Below are positions 35,111-47,345 of a stretch of DNA of 64,000 nt, piece by piece. The stretch is taken from assembly GCA_027924585.1 (NCBI GenBank), contig BSBM01000753.1:23812001-23876000 (forward strand), read 5' to 3'. Every line of letters starts with the position of its first letter. Positions within the stretch are counted from its first letter, which is position 1. The stretch comes from Larix kaempferi. Its lineage: Eukaryota > Streptophyta > Pinopsida > Pinales > Pinaceae. The position numbers and the translations under genes were made by a program. The notes below the pieces were generated by a model. That model was not told the origin of the DNA and did not search any database. It saw nothing but the letters and a program-made list of their open reading frames with translations.

Positions 35111-36928
35111 GTATCACTCCAATCGATGCCTTAAGAAAGAATTGTATGCTAACATGGCGATGGTTTATATGATGAAATTATGAAATGGTGGTTATCCTGA
35201 TGGTGCTAATGGTGAATGATGGCTTGTATCACGTGTGGGAATGTCACATACCCAAATTCTGAACATTTTACGTTATGAGAAAAAAACATTATGTTTCATG
35301 TTATTGTAAATTTCTATGATTATTGACCAAGTGGGGTTAATGATGCTTGTAGTTAATTATTATGAATATTTTATTATTAATAAATAAAAGAGGAGACAAA
35401 TATCCAAGGGAGGCTATTAAATGAGTGTTCATTGACCCATTAGGAGGAATGGACTGGGGTGAGAGCAAACTGACACCTGGCAGCATCCTTAACTAACTTC
35501 TAGCTATTGCACGGGGAAACTTCCCTATTTGATGGTCATGTTTCCCAAGAAAGTGGAACTGAGCAGGTGGCTAAATAACTAAGAAACTGACCAAAAGACC
35601 TAGGCATAATATTTTGTCACCCATCGAATTCAGCAGGAGGCTGCCCATTTTTTACCTTGTGATAATTTTCTAAAAGAGAAAAGAAGAGAGCACAAGAGAT
35701 TCAATGAGGGGAAGGCTAGTAAGTGGTTGAGTGAGTTAATACTGCATTCTGAACTAGTGCAGCCACATTGCTAAGTTCAATATTGCTAAAGGAAAAAGTA
35801 TTGTTGTTGAGCACTACTGCTAAGTTGTAGAGGAATTTAGTCTATTCTCCACACAACATCTTCGTCTTGGTGGTTCAGTGAACAGGCTTGGGGGTCCTAA
35901 GGCAAGTGATTTGGATATCTTCAGAAGAAGGTTGGGTGGAATGGGATCCTTTGGATGTTGTCACCCTCTACAGTTAACATGTTTCTTATTGTGTTATCTT
36001 ACTTAATTACTATTGATTTATTTCTGAATGATTAACTTCTAAACTGTTGTACATTTCTGAAATCTATCTTTTATTATCAACTAGATTAAAATGTTGAATG
36101 GATAATTTATTTATGTTTTAAATGTCAGAATAAATTTGAACTGTAGCATGATTTTATTAAATATCTCTCTATATCTTTACACACACTGAATAAGTGTCGT
36201 ACTCTAGTACAGAGAAGTCAAATTTAAAATAGATTTGAATGATGATAAATTATAGATCTAGAGTTGATTGGATAAAGATATATAATATAGGGTTTACTTT
36301 AATTTAAAAGCAACAAAATACTATTTATAAGGTAGAACTGTAACCAAAAACTCTAACAGTTATGTATTAAGAAGAAAACAAAGTTTACGTTCTATAATTT
36401 TGTTCATATACATAAGAGAAGGAAATGCTAGGATACAAACATGGAAATATTTTCTTTATAAATAAACTCTAAACAGTATTATTGCGAGTATTAGTAATCA
36501 AATAATTTTTAAAGAGTACAGGAACCTTATCAATCTCTAACCCTTACTATTATAAATAATGTATAATACAAACCCTAGTAGTATCATATTCCATGTTACA
36601 GGAATTCTTTTATAAATGAACCAAAATGAAAGAAATATAAAGTTTCATTACACAGAGTCTTCTATCCATATAGAAGAGTAACCATATACACACATTTATT
36701 TATTTTTAAACAATAAAAATCATGTACCATGCCATTTTCCATTTACGATTATCCACCAAAAACATCTTACATAGAGATCTTTCAATAAACGAATAATCAT
36801 GCTAAGTTGTAATACAATCTGGAGAAATATTCTATTTATATAGTGTCTCAACTATTAAAATATACAAGGAACTTTTAGACAGATCAACCTTAAATAGTTA
36901 TCAGCTATACTAGGGTTGATACCTTATA

Positions 36929-37055
36929 TTTAATCACTATCGTAATACTGTAGGGTTATTCGTACCAATTCCAAAACTTAAAACTAGTATTGTATTTAAT
37001 CACCATCGTAAGACTGTAGGGTTATTCACACCAATGCCAAAAATTAAAACCAATC
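36929..37055. repeat. Two tandem 66-bp units
   Basis: TTTAATCACTATCGTAATAC at 36,929 recurs at 36,995. Both are followed by TGTAGGGTTATTC and ACCAAT.CCAAAA. Confidence 0.8.
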
Positions 37056-37079
37056 ATTATTTCATCTAATATTAAGATT

Positions 37080-37230
37080 ACAATACGGGCTTGAGCCATT
37101 TAGAAGGATTGGCCCAGTTTGTAAAGATATATCACATATAAAAATGCAACATAGAAATCCTAAAGAAAGTAATACAAGGCCCAGGTTCGAGACCCGTGAG
37201 GGCTCACCCAATGGGTCAACATATTTATAA
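37080..37230 (+). mobile_element. SINE-like, tRNA-related segment
   Basis: GGTTCGAGACC at about 37,187-37,197 matches the RNA polymerase III B-box (GGTTCGANNCC). TTGGCCCAGTTTG at about 37,110-37,122 resembles an A-box. The spacing is about 65 bp, longer than in a plain tRNA, as in some SINEs or a tRNA pseudogene with an insertion. No folded tRNA can be drawn, and no A-tail or target duplication is clear. Confidence 0.35.
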
Positions 37231-38308
37231 AGTTATAAACATAATTATAGAAATAATCAAACATACAAAATTTTCTAGGTTTTGAGTTTTTGACTCACCC
37301 AAAATACATATTAATATTTAAACTATCAAAATATGTTTTGGGTTCAAAACCCCTAAACCTTCATCATCAAAACTATTTCCATTACCGTAACTTTCAGGGT
37401 AGGGTTTCAATCCTTGTAATATATTTATATGTTGGAATGGTTTATACAAACGAATAACACAAACCTTTTCTCACAGAGTTAAAATGGTGGGCTTAGCCTG
37501 AACCCTTTAAGCCGGTATCAAAATCTATCCATTTTAAGAATGACCAGAATGCTGAGAACGATTTCTCATAATATAGAAACAAACCATACTTGAATTCGAA
37601 AAACCATTTTATTTAAATCCACGAAATTATTTACAGAATAGTATTAAAGGAAAAACATTGAGAAACCAACACAAAGCCAGAGGCTTGAGAGTCTAACTCT
37701 CTCAGTGTTACAAAATCCCATCCGGTTTCTAAGATGTAAAAACAAACTGTATCAATCAAATACCGTTGCAACCTTCATCTCAACAAAATTTTACTGTCCG
37801 ACTTCATTTCCTTTCATCACTTTTCATAACAGAGTTACGACTTAGGGTTTCTAGAGAATCACTGAGGCTTACTAGTTCCTTTTTTGAAGCCATGATGGAG
37901 TAGCTTGCCTAATACTTATTAGCAAACCCAGTCGAAATTGTAAGCCTGCCACTCCACGGTGAAAACAATAAGAAACGGGTTTGATTAACGAGTTTTGAAA
38001 TGGATAAAATTAAAATAATAACAAATTACACAGTACTATGAGTAGTGGGCTTACCTATGACAGTGCCACACGACCGCGCTCCAAACTAAAATAATGAACC
38101 CACCATCGAAACCCTAGAACACCGCAAAAAGATTTCAAAAAACCTGCATAGCCCGAAACTTGTCGGCCTCCCCTAAACACTACATTGCAAAATGAAATGA
38201 GAACACGAGGGTTGATAGAATTTCAACGCATGGTTAGGGTTTATCGCAAAACCCAAATCCATCAAGTGATCGAACTACGTAGATCTTGCCACGAGGGTAT
38301 GTTATCAA

Positions 38309-38953
38309 TGTTGATGTATATTTAACTTTGGAATGTATTTCATATATCTATATTGTACTCCTATAGAGATGGTATTATTCCTCTATACGAAAGTGTTTGT
38401 ATTCCTATAGAGATGTTATTATTCCTCTATACATAAGTGTCGTCATTTATATTATAAGTGTTGTAACTTATACTTGATGGGTTATTAGACCACCTTGTTG
38501 GGGTTGGCCCTGTATAAGTCATGTGGGTCAAAAAATTATTAGACCACCCTATTGGGGGTCGGCCCAGTCAGCATTATGTTATGTGGTTAAGTTAAGGCTG
38601 ACCTAGTAAAGGTTATTAGGCAAGTCAAGTCAAGTATAAATAGAGTGCGGGAGGCACTCTATTTAATCATTCTATTCTCTCTCACACTCTCATGAGAGTG
38701 ACACACTTGTGGAGGAGGAGAAGTTGCTGCTAGGAGATGTCTATCTCTTATGCTTCGGTTGTATCATTGCTCTATCTATCTCTGAGGAAGTTATTGGGGT
38801 TTTTCACCTTTATGGTTTTCCCCAAGTAAACTTTGTGTCTCTTGTGTGCTTCCATTATTGTGTTCATGATTGATATGTTGTAGATATGTTGTATATGTTT
38901 TTCTCTCAGTTAATACCCTAGATCAGATTGAAGTAAATTCTAAAAAATTAACA
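38309..38953 (+). repeat. 5' LTR of copia G
   Basis: It runs from TGTTGATGTATAT to AAATTAACA, 645 bp, with TATAAATAG at 38,635-38,643. It is clearly homologous to the LTRs of D and, more distantly, E. Confidence 0.9.
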
Positions 38954-38965
38954 TGGTATCAGAGC
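38954..38965 (+). other. Primer-binding site of copia G
   Basis: TGGTATCAGAGC immediately follows the 5' LTR and is a perfect initiator-methionine tRNA match. Confidence 0.92.
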
Positions 38966-40079
38966 TAGCCTGAAAGAAGGCATGGTATGGCATGTATGAC
39001 ACTTGTTGCAGTTGCGATGCTAGGGATTGATATAGCAAAAACCAGTCATTGTAGCACTTTCGCTATGAATAAATTTCGGCAAGGTTTCAGGGTCTAAAAT
39101 CATACAAGGAGAATCTAAGATCCCCATGTACCTTGTGTCCAAAGGACAACCTCTAATTCGTTGGACTTTGTGTTTTATGATCTGTACAATATAGGGTTTA
39201 TGCCTCTTCCAGATCTCAGTCATAAACAGGTGACCTTGGAAAAAAGGTCATAACTTGGGCTAGGAAGCTCCAAATGAAATTCAGTAAAAATTGACAGGTA
39301 GTGCACGGACTGTACTTTCTTAGTTAACATTTTTAGAGGCCGAAACTGAACCAGTGACACGTGGCATGCCGTACAAGTTCGCTCTCCGGTTTTATCCCAT
39401 AAGCAGGTCACATTGTGACACTTGGAATAACTCTCTCTTAGAGAATCCATTTGAGGTCAGAACTGTGGGGTTGGAAATATGACAGGTGGGGCTATCACAA
39501 GAAAATGTTTTAGAACCTGTGGATTGAAAAGTTTGGAGTTACACAAGAAACAATCAGGTACATATTTCTGTCAAAACAAAATTATTTTTGAGCACCTTCA
39601 TTCATGGCTTCCGGAATTTAGGGTTTCGGAGAAATTTGGAATTTTTGTAATTGGAGACTATGGCTGAATGATACTAATCAAAATCAAAATTTGGAGACCA
39701 AGATCTGAATTTTTTGTTGGACAGAAGGCTGATCTTGATCAGACCCTAGTTCGGGACTTTGATCGGAAAAGTGAAAATTAGGGCTTCTGCAAAAATGGGA
39801 ATTTTTGAAATCTGTTACCACGGCTGGAAGCTCCTTAGAAAAAATAGAAGCTTAGAGCTTTGGATCGAACCTTTTGATTGGGAAGAAGGGTGGGATTTAT
39901 CAAACCCTAGTTCGGGGTCATGTCTAGTGAATCTAGAAGCTTCAATGGCAATTTTGAGGGGTGAAACTTTGCAATTTTCAAATTCTGAGTATACTAGCTT
40001 GACTGGCTCAGAAAGGTGCATCTTGCTGTCCTTTCAGAAGTTTGAAACTCAATGTTTGAATTTTTAGGGTTTCTTTGAC
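38966..40079 (+). other. 5' leader of copia G
   Basis: This is a non-coding leader matching D's in reverse orientation (for example ATGACACTTGTTGCA near the start). It holds no frame of note. Confidence 0.65.
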
Positions 40080-40251
40080 AAACCCTAATCTAGCTCCAGA
40101 TCCAATTCTGGAAATCAAGTGGATTGGGTTAATCCTAGAAGATAATGGATTGGTCACCTACATAAGTAAAGAAGTTCCTATTTCAGAGGGAGATGAGGCT
40201 AAGGTATCACATAAGAAGATTACAAGCAATCTCGACAGGTATGACTTACAG
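40080..40251 (+). pseudogene. Copia G gag N-terminal remnant
   Basis: It reads IGLILEDNGLVTYISKEVP, then DEAKVSHKK, and ends at CTTACAG|GTATGT (donor-like, 40,252). Leader and gag join at 40,121/40,122 with the same seamless CAAGTG|GATTGGG seen in D; E has a 113-bp GT...AG segment between those halves. The gag start codon is therefore missing. Confidence 0.75.
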
Positions 40252-40861
40252 GTATGTTTCAAATTTTGTTAATGGTTAAGTTTATGATATGTTTGTCTTC
40301 ATATCATTACGGTTAGTACAATCTTGATTAATTACTAGACTTGTCGTATCACCTTAATAGAATTATGAATACATGATAGAAGATATTCATTGATTAAGGT
40401 TTTGACACTTATGATTGTACTAATGCATTGTGATGTTGTATGAGGTTTATGTTGTTCACTAACATGGAAGGTACACCAAGAAAGACAAATCATGTTCTAC
40501 TTCAAGAACATATAATCATGGTGACATGAAGACAAAGATTCATCCATTGTCATGGATAACATAGAAGATCTACTTACGAGGTATGTATATCTTGGTTCTA
40601 CAATGGTTAACTTATGAGACATGCAGGTTACTAGCACAAGTCATTGAAGAGAACGAGAAGACATCATGCGGGTATGTTAGACATAACTAGCTAACATAGT
40701 AATCCATGTATGTTTTTCCTATATCAAGTTAGAATCTTACCTTGTGTTAGGATCCCTTATATAAGTATACTTGGTATGATTGGTTATGTTTATTCATAGA
40801 GTTATAAATGTAATTAATCAAGGGTTTATGCATGTTATGTCTCTTATCTTGATTGATGACT
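40252..40861 (+). other. Copia G non-coding block, part 1
   Basis: No coding frame. GTATGT words follow AG at 40,252 and about 40,580, and an ATGCAG acceptor-like site lies at about 40,627. The target duplication TGACT of H ends it (40,857-40,861). Confidence 0.6.
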
Positions 40862-42099
40862 TGTAGAACCCCTCCTTTAGGGTCCCCTTGAACAGAACCT
40901 GAAACTTTAAAAACTTCATACAAACAAATTAGCCATTATAGTTATTGGAAAAATAAAGTAAAAGAGTGAATAACTTAACAAAAATAAGCAAACCTTAACC
41001 TGTCAACCCGATCCAGCTGGTCCATTGTTGTCTGCGTCTTCAGTAGGATCCCTCCAGCAAAGCTCGTTTAACCATAGGCGAAGCAACCGTTAGCTTCGCC
41101 ACCCAACCATAGGCTCATGCTTTCAGTCGCATGGCCTCCCCCGAGCTTTGGGTCGTAGAGCTCACACAAGTATTTCATAAATTCAGCTTGGGCTTCCCTT
41201 CCCACCATGATTTCTAAGCCAAACCCTTAGATAGCAGCAAGTCTTTGAGGCATTCGAAAATTACGACAATCGTCCAAATTCTGGGCCCCTTACCCATTCC
41301 TTAAGCCTTCCTTATAAAGGGAAATCTCCTGCGACACATGTCGCTTCATGCATAATTAATTATTTTTAATTATTTATTTAATTAAAACACTCACCCATCC
41401 AAGTGTCAGTTTCTCTGGGAAGTGCACCTACATCCCTAAGTTTGCTCTAGTTTGTCCCCCAGATATTTTAATCAACTCCTAGCTTTTAGTTGACTAGGTG
41501 TCTAATCTATTTTGCTCCTAAATAATAATTTCTATTAATTTAAATGCTCAACAAAATAACTATTCATGTGCAAATGTCTAAGCTATTGTTATGCATTTGC
41601 TAAGTAATAATCTAGAGTTATTCTCCTAAGTTTTTATGCAGTTTAATTTAACAATCAAACTCACTAAGATCACGGTGCCGCGTCGTTGGGCTCCTGGTTC
41701 CTTAATTTTTTTAATCCCTTGTCATGGCACCACTCCATCGGGTCCAATCATCCATGGTTTCCATTCCTTGGCATTGTACCACCTCGTTCGGTCCTTGCAT
41801 CCATTCTTTCCGTTCTTGACAGGGTACCGCATCGTTGGGCCCTTCTGCCACCATCTTTCCGTTTTGACTTGCGGGAACTCTTGTAGGGATTTTAGGAATC
41901 GTTACCATCCATCCTCCGTCTACATGCTATCTAGGGACTAATGGCGCTGAGGAGTGAGTCCGTTCTCACTACGCGCCCCTCAACTCGTACGTGACCAGCT
42001 CCATCGTGGCCCACCTCATACGTCCTCACGCATTCCTCTTGAGCAAGCGGATCAATGCTTATCTGCTCATGCGTGGTATTCTTGTCGGAAGTTGACATT
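40862..42099 (-). repeat. 3' LTR of gypsy H, truncated
   Basis: It matches the right LTR from TGTAGAACCCC to GTTGACATT and then stops. The last roughly 450 bp (the U3 start on the minus strand) and the adjacent purine tract are missing. The TATA-like CCTTTATAAGG is at about 41,311-41,321. Confidence 0.88.
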
Positions 42100-43711
42100 T
42101 ATATAGAATAATTACATATAAAGAATCTTTTAGTCTAGGCTAAGATGTTATTGGCTTATCATCTCATAATTACGTATTTATTGTCCAAGTTGGATACTCT
42201 GATTTCCAGTATTAAATGCATTTAACCACTGACAGAGTCGTGGCGATCCACCACTTATTTATCTACCCACCAGGCCAACGACAAAGTCAGGATCTTACTT
42301 CTAGTTAATCGATAGCGTCAATCTGCAATCGGTGGGTTGGAAAGAAGCTGTCAATTCAGCTAGGCTACGCGGAGACTATTGCCTGCATAATGATTTGAAT
42401 GTACACCGTAATCAATGGTAGATGGAGCTACCACTACCCACTGCCCAGTTTGTCACATAACAATCGTCATAACTATCGTGATGATTGTCCATTATAGACG
42501 AGAAAACAAATAGCTCAATTAAATACTAAGTCTACTAAGAGATCCGTGGCGCTCTCATTTCCATGATTTCATAATATTTGCGTGATTGGGTTGGAACAAA
42601 TCATAGCCATTCAACACATAAGAGAGTTTTAAGGCGTGAGCAGATCTTCATTCTAGACTTGGCCGTAACCAGGGTTCAACAAAAAGAAGGAAAGATGTCT
42701 CTATCTTTCCTACCCTCTGATCCCATCCCTTATCTACGGTCTCACCCTCCCTCCGACCTGATTTATTTCACTCTCCTTTGCCTTAGAGCTTCTTCACATC
42801 ATAGTGAGGTTCATAGTATATTACACCGCAAATTATTGAGCTAATCCAAATTATTGAGCCAATAATAATATACGTCTGTCCTACCTAGCCTCACTCCACC
42901 TCTAGTTCTTGTATCACCTCGCCCCGGCTTCAAGCTTTCTCGCTCATTTACTGAAGCGACTCGCTTTTGAACTGCTACTTCCGGGTATGGGACTGGTACT
43001 TACTTTACTCAATTAGCGCTAACAATTTAACCAACAGAATATAAGGCTAGATTTGGATCAACGGCTTAACAACTGAATATGTTAGGGGTGTCAAATCTCC
43101 AGCTTAAGTAACGGGATATATTGCTGCGGCCGTTGGTGCTTAAACCACTGAATATTGTAGTGAGTAAACTGCCATAGCCACCTATGCAAATGCTTCTTAG
43201 CCATCTGAATAATATGCTTAGTCAACGACATAATATATTTCTGCTTTATATATATATATCACCAACTATTGAATCTACTGGTTTATACACCCTTGCTTTT
43301 ACTGAATCTACTACTTCTTTCATTAATCCTTTCTACACATATATAAACAAGAGGGCGTGGACTGACAGAGTATAAATTGAACTCAGGTAAATCACAGAGT
43401 TAGATTTGATTACAGATTGGTCTCCAAATCGGCCAAACAGTAATTGATGACAGTGATAGTTTAGATCGCTTTCACTTTAAAAACATCTAGGGAGGATTGC
43501 ATTACAATTACAAGATGTACACCAATGTGATGCACGTCCTTGTCCACAAAGTCCATGAAAAGGATTATTATTTGTCCATCACATTAATGGCCATTTACTT
43601 TGAAATGTGCCCACCTTACAGGGATAACGGCCCCATGCTACAGAAGTCAATCGGGCTGCACATGCTACCAGCTCCAAGTGGACCCCATCAATGGCGATGG
43701 AAGTGAGGTTC
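42100..43711 (-). other. Internal region of H, left part
   Basis: Non-coding. Near 43,010-43,200 several diverged copies of a phrase like CTTAA.CA.CTGAATAT recur. Frames at 42,578-42,844 and 43,497-43,706 show no motif. It ends at the ACCAT duplication caused by E. Confidence 0.55.
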
Positions 43712-43716
43712 ACCAT

Positions 43717-44324
43717 TGTTAAATTTTCAGTATTAAATCACAATACTATAGGATCTTTGCTGAGAGAACAACATCTACAGTATATCAATGCATGACAATC
43801 ATAATATGACAAGCATCACAAGCATCACAAGAATCAAAAGCATAGAGACAAGAGACACAGAGTTTCCGTGGGGAAAACCCTAAGGTGAAAAACCCCACAA
43901 CTTCCTCAGAGATAGAGAGAGCAATGGCTCAACCAAAATACAACAAAATAATACAGAGATAGTCTCCTAGCAGATGATCCTCCTCCTCCTCACTAGTGCG
44001 CCACTTTTCAGAGAGAGAGATAGATACTTTTCCGAGTGAGTAAAATAGAGATCTCCTATCTCTATTTATACTCACCTTTTTTCCCAGTGACCTACTGGGG
44101 CCGACTTGTCTACTTTAGTACATCCACATTATATTATATATTAATTAGGGCCGACCCCATAAGGTGGTCTAATAACCCATCGGCAAGTACACACACTTGC
44201 GACACTTGTCAATCCACATGACGACACTTCCTTATAGAGGAATAACACATCTCTTATAAGGGTACAATAAATATACATATAATATACTGATGAAATACAT
44301 TCCGAAGTTACATATACATCAACA
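43717..44324 (-). repeat. 3' LTR of copia E
   Basis: On the minus strand it runs TGTTGATGTATATG to ATTTAACA. TATAAATAG lies at 44,062-44,070. The purine tract is just to its right (about 44,325-44,334). Confidence 0.93.
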
Positions 44325-44573
44325 CTCCCTCTTAACTAGGAAGGTATTTCTCGACACAGATCTGCTAGACAAGTCTTCTTCTCTGGATCATCATCATCGA
44401 TGCATCGTCATCATCATCGTCACTGCTGCTGCTATCTCATCCAATCTCTGTCTCTACTCGTCATAGGAAGTTCTACAGAGCCAGTCCTTTTTCATACTGG
44501 ATGTAGGCCCACCACCTGTAGGTCTTCGTCATCACTGGCCATACTGTGGAATTCTCAGGACTTTTACATGCGT

Positions 44574-45085
44574 CACAAAACCTCGCAAGAGCATCCCAGG
44601 CTGTTACGAGCATACTACTCTACCTATAGGATCTCCCAGGGCAACGAATTACATGTGACCTCACAACAAAACCTCGCAAGAGCATCCCAGGCTGTTACGA
44701 GCATACTGCTCTACCTATAGGATCTCCCAGGGCAACGAATTACATGTGGTCATGGCAAAACCTCGCAAGAGCATCCCAGGACTTATTACGGGCACACAGC
44801 CCAACCTATCGGATCTCCCAGGGAAACGGATTACATGCCATAGGACAAAACCTCGCAAGAGAATTTGCCAGATGTCCCAGGGCAACGAATTACATGCCAT
44901 AGGCAAAACCTCGCAAGACTATCTACAGATCTCCCAGGGCAACGAATTACATGTCCTCCCAGAGCAAAACCTCGAAAGAGCATTTGCCAGATGTCCCAGG
45001 GCAACGAATTACATGCCATAGGCAAAACCTTGCAAGACCATCTGCAAATCTCCCAGGGCAACGAATTACATGCTCATCTGCACAA
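44574..45085 (-). repeat. Irregular tandem array in E 3' region
   Basis: Seven units of about 58-91 bp each begin CAAAACCTCGCAAGA (or close) and contain CCCAGGGCAACGAATTACATG. The first three share CATCCCAGG and a longer middle; the last four are short. D has the same array in older form (15,905-16,392). Confidence 0.85.
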
Positions 45086-45177
45086 CCTGATCCACGGCCA
45101 CAGAGTATCAACCTGATACTCACCATACATCATCCTGATGTATCCATGATCATCCTGATCATCATCACTGCAACGTC

Positions 45178-45465
45178 CTGCTGCATGTCATCTGGAGCAA
45201 CATCCTGAAGCTCGTCATCTATGATCATCCTGATCATCACTGCAACATCCTGCTGCATGTCATCTGGAGCAACATCCTGAAGCTCGTCATCTATGATCAT
45301 CCTGATCATCACTGCAACATCCTGCTGCATGTCATCTGGAGCAACATCCTGAAGCTCGTCATCTATGATCATCCTGATCATCACTGCAACATCCTGCTGC
45401 ATGTCATCTGGAGCAACATCCTGAAGCTCGTCATCTATGATCATCCTGATCATCACTGCAACATC
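45178..45465 (-). repeat. Four identical 72-bp tandem repeats in E
   Basis: Units start at 45,178, 45,250, 45,322 and 45,394, each 72 bp and identical by eye, with partial units on both sides. The period is a multiple of three, so a 114-codon frame on the minus strand reads through; I regard that as a by-product. D has a single copy, so the array expanded in the lineage of E. Confidence 0.92.
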
Positions 45466-45479
45466 CTGCTGCATACCAA

Positions 45480-45960
45480 GTATCTACCTGATACATATCA
45501 TCATACATGATCCTCCTGATCATCAATGCAACATCCTGCTACATACCAAGTATCTACCTGATACATATCATCATATATGATCCTCCTGATCATCAATGCA
45601 ACATCCTGCTGCATACCAAGTATCTACCTGATACATATCATCATATATGATCCTCCTGATCATCAATGTATTCACCTGATACAAATACAAAACACATGAT
45701 ATATATCACTATACATGATTCACCTGATCATACAATGTATCCACCTGATACATATACAGATACATGGTCCAAGCATCCAACATGATGCATATATAAGATA
45801 CATACACATGATCCAACTGATCATATCCAACATCCAATCATGATGCGTACATACATACATAAAATGATCCAACTGATCATATCCAGCATCCAACATGATG
45901 CGTACATACATACATAAAATGATCCAACTGATCATATCAAGCAGAAACTAGAACATCATC
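45480..45960 (-). repeat. Degenerate CCTGATACATATCATCA repeats in E
   Basis: Short, diverged repeats with CATACCAAGTATCTACCTGATAC (three copies spaced about 65 bp, from about 45,473) grade into CCAACTGATCATATCCA words. Shared with D. Confidence 0.7.
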
Positions 45961-46049
45961 CTGATTCTCATCATCCAGCGCTTACATCCACAGCCATGTG
46001 AAGAATCCTCCTTCCAACATGCTTGGAATGGCTTCAGCAAATGTGTCCA

Positions 46050-47345
46050 TCACTTCTTCCTCGAAGTATCCTCGATCTGAAGCATGCCAAGCCTCTCTCT
46101 AAAGTACTCGAACTTTACCCTGGCTAGTGGCTTCGTCAGCACATCTGCAATCTGCTCGTCCGTCGCAACATACATGAGCTTCACAGCTCCTCTCTGCACC
46201 ATATCCCTGATATAGTGATATTTGATCTCTATGTGTTTCGACCTGTCATGAAACACTGGGTTCTCGGACAGCTTCATGCAACTCTGGTTATCACAGAAGA
46301 TACCAGTAGCCTCCAACGGGAGATCAAATAACTCAGACAGTAGCTTCCGTAGCCATACTGCCTCACAACTAACTGAACAGGCTGCAACATACTCTACCTC
46401 AGCTGTACTCAGTGCTACGCAGGACTGCTTCCTGCTAAACCAAGAGATCACACCTGATCCCATACTGAAGCAACACCCAGATGTGCTCTTCCTGTCTGCA
46501 GCACTGCCAGCCCAGTCTGAATCAACATAACCCTGCAGGTTAAACTTTTGATTGACCTCATACCTGAGCCCATAATCCACTGTACCCTTTAGGTACCTTA
46601 GAACATGCTTTACAGCAACCAGGTGAACACTTCTTGGATCCGTCAGGAACTGGCTCAATGTGTTCACAGCAAAGCAAATGTCTGGTCTCGTGTTCGTCAG
46701 ATACATCAAGGACCCAATCATCTGACGATACATAGTGATATCAACCGGCTCAGATGAAGCATCACATAGAAGCTTTATAGGTGTGGCCATGGCCTTGCAA
46801 TCCATCATCCCGAACCACTTCAGGATCTATACTGCATACTTCCCTTGTCCAAGGAAGATTCCTTCTGCACTCTGCCACACCTCCATGCCAAAAACAAATA
46901 GTTCTTCATCTCGAACTTGGTAGTAAGCTTCCGCTGCGTGTCGGCAATCAATCTATCTTCACCATAACAAGTTCTGCACATATATGATTTCCTATCATGT
47001 GTCTCAGAACCAAGTGGCTGCTTCTTCTTCAACTACACCATTCAAGAAAGCTGTCTTGAATCCATCTGGTGTATCTTCTATTTCATCACTTTTATATTTC
47101 TCTATGCTGCCATCTGCAACATGCTTGATTTGAAAGTTTTATTTGGAAGTCACAACAGACTTCCCTTTAGCTCTTGGGATCGCATCCCAAACATCATTCT
47201 TCATGATCGACGGATCATGGCATTCCATTTCTTCATCCCAGATCCTGGGAACTTCAATATCTTCAATAGATATCTTTGTTGCTGGAACAAATGTTGTAGT
47301 CCTTTTGTAGGTGAAGATATACGGTCTTTCCTACAAAACAGGTTA
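46050..47345 (-). pseudogene. Copia E reverse transcriptase (gutted) and RNase H
   Basis: From 46,808 to 46,050 one uninterrupted frame carries the end of RT (IGSLMYLTNTRPDICFAV) and a complete-looking RNase H with VDSDWAG, STAEVEY and CDNQSC, ending ADVLTKPLARV. Upstream (about 47,345-46,830) the RT entrance is legible (SIEDIEVPRIWDEE, NDVWDAIPR), but the stretch to TAFLNG and the block with the YVDD catalytic aspartates are deleted, and stops and shifts follow. No polymerase can be made. The open RNase H frame may simply reflect youth. Confidence 0.88.

Larger units (their letters stand above)
33312..38303. other. Unassigned AT-rich spacer left of element G
   Basis: No gene is supportable. 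It contains one arm of the inverted pair, a 66-bp tandem duplication and a SINE-like segment, listed separately. A few short frames (34,116-34,307; 34,726-34,941) lack motifs. Confidence 0.45.

Noticed and set aside
41636-41941. 101-codon frame repeated at 54,832-55,137
   Set aside because: Both are inside the two LTRs of H. No motif is present and the homologous stretch in F is broken.
44574-45085. Regular repeats with unlike spacers, CRISPR-like at first glance
   Set aside because: Units vary from 58 to 91 bp, the 'spacers' are themselves repeated, and the array lies inside a plant copia element.
45130-45474. 114-codon open frame of 24-residue repeats (minus strand) as a repeat protein
   Set aside because: It is produced by the 72-bp tandem array in the untranslated 3' region of copia E. 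D has one unit and no frame.
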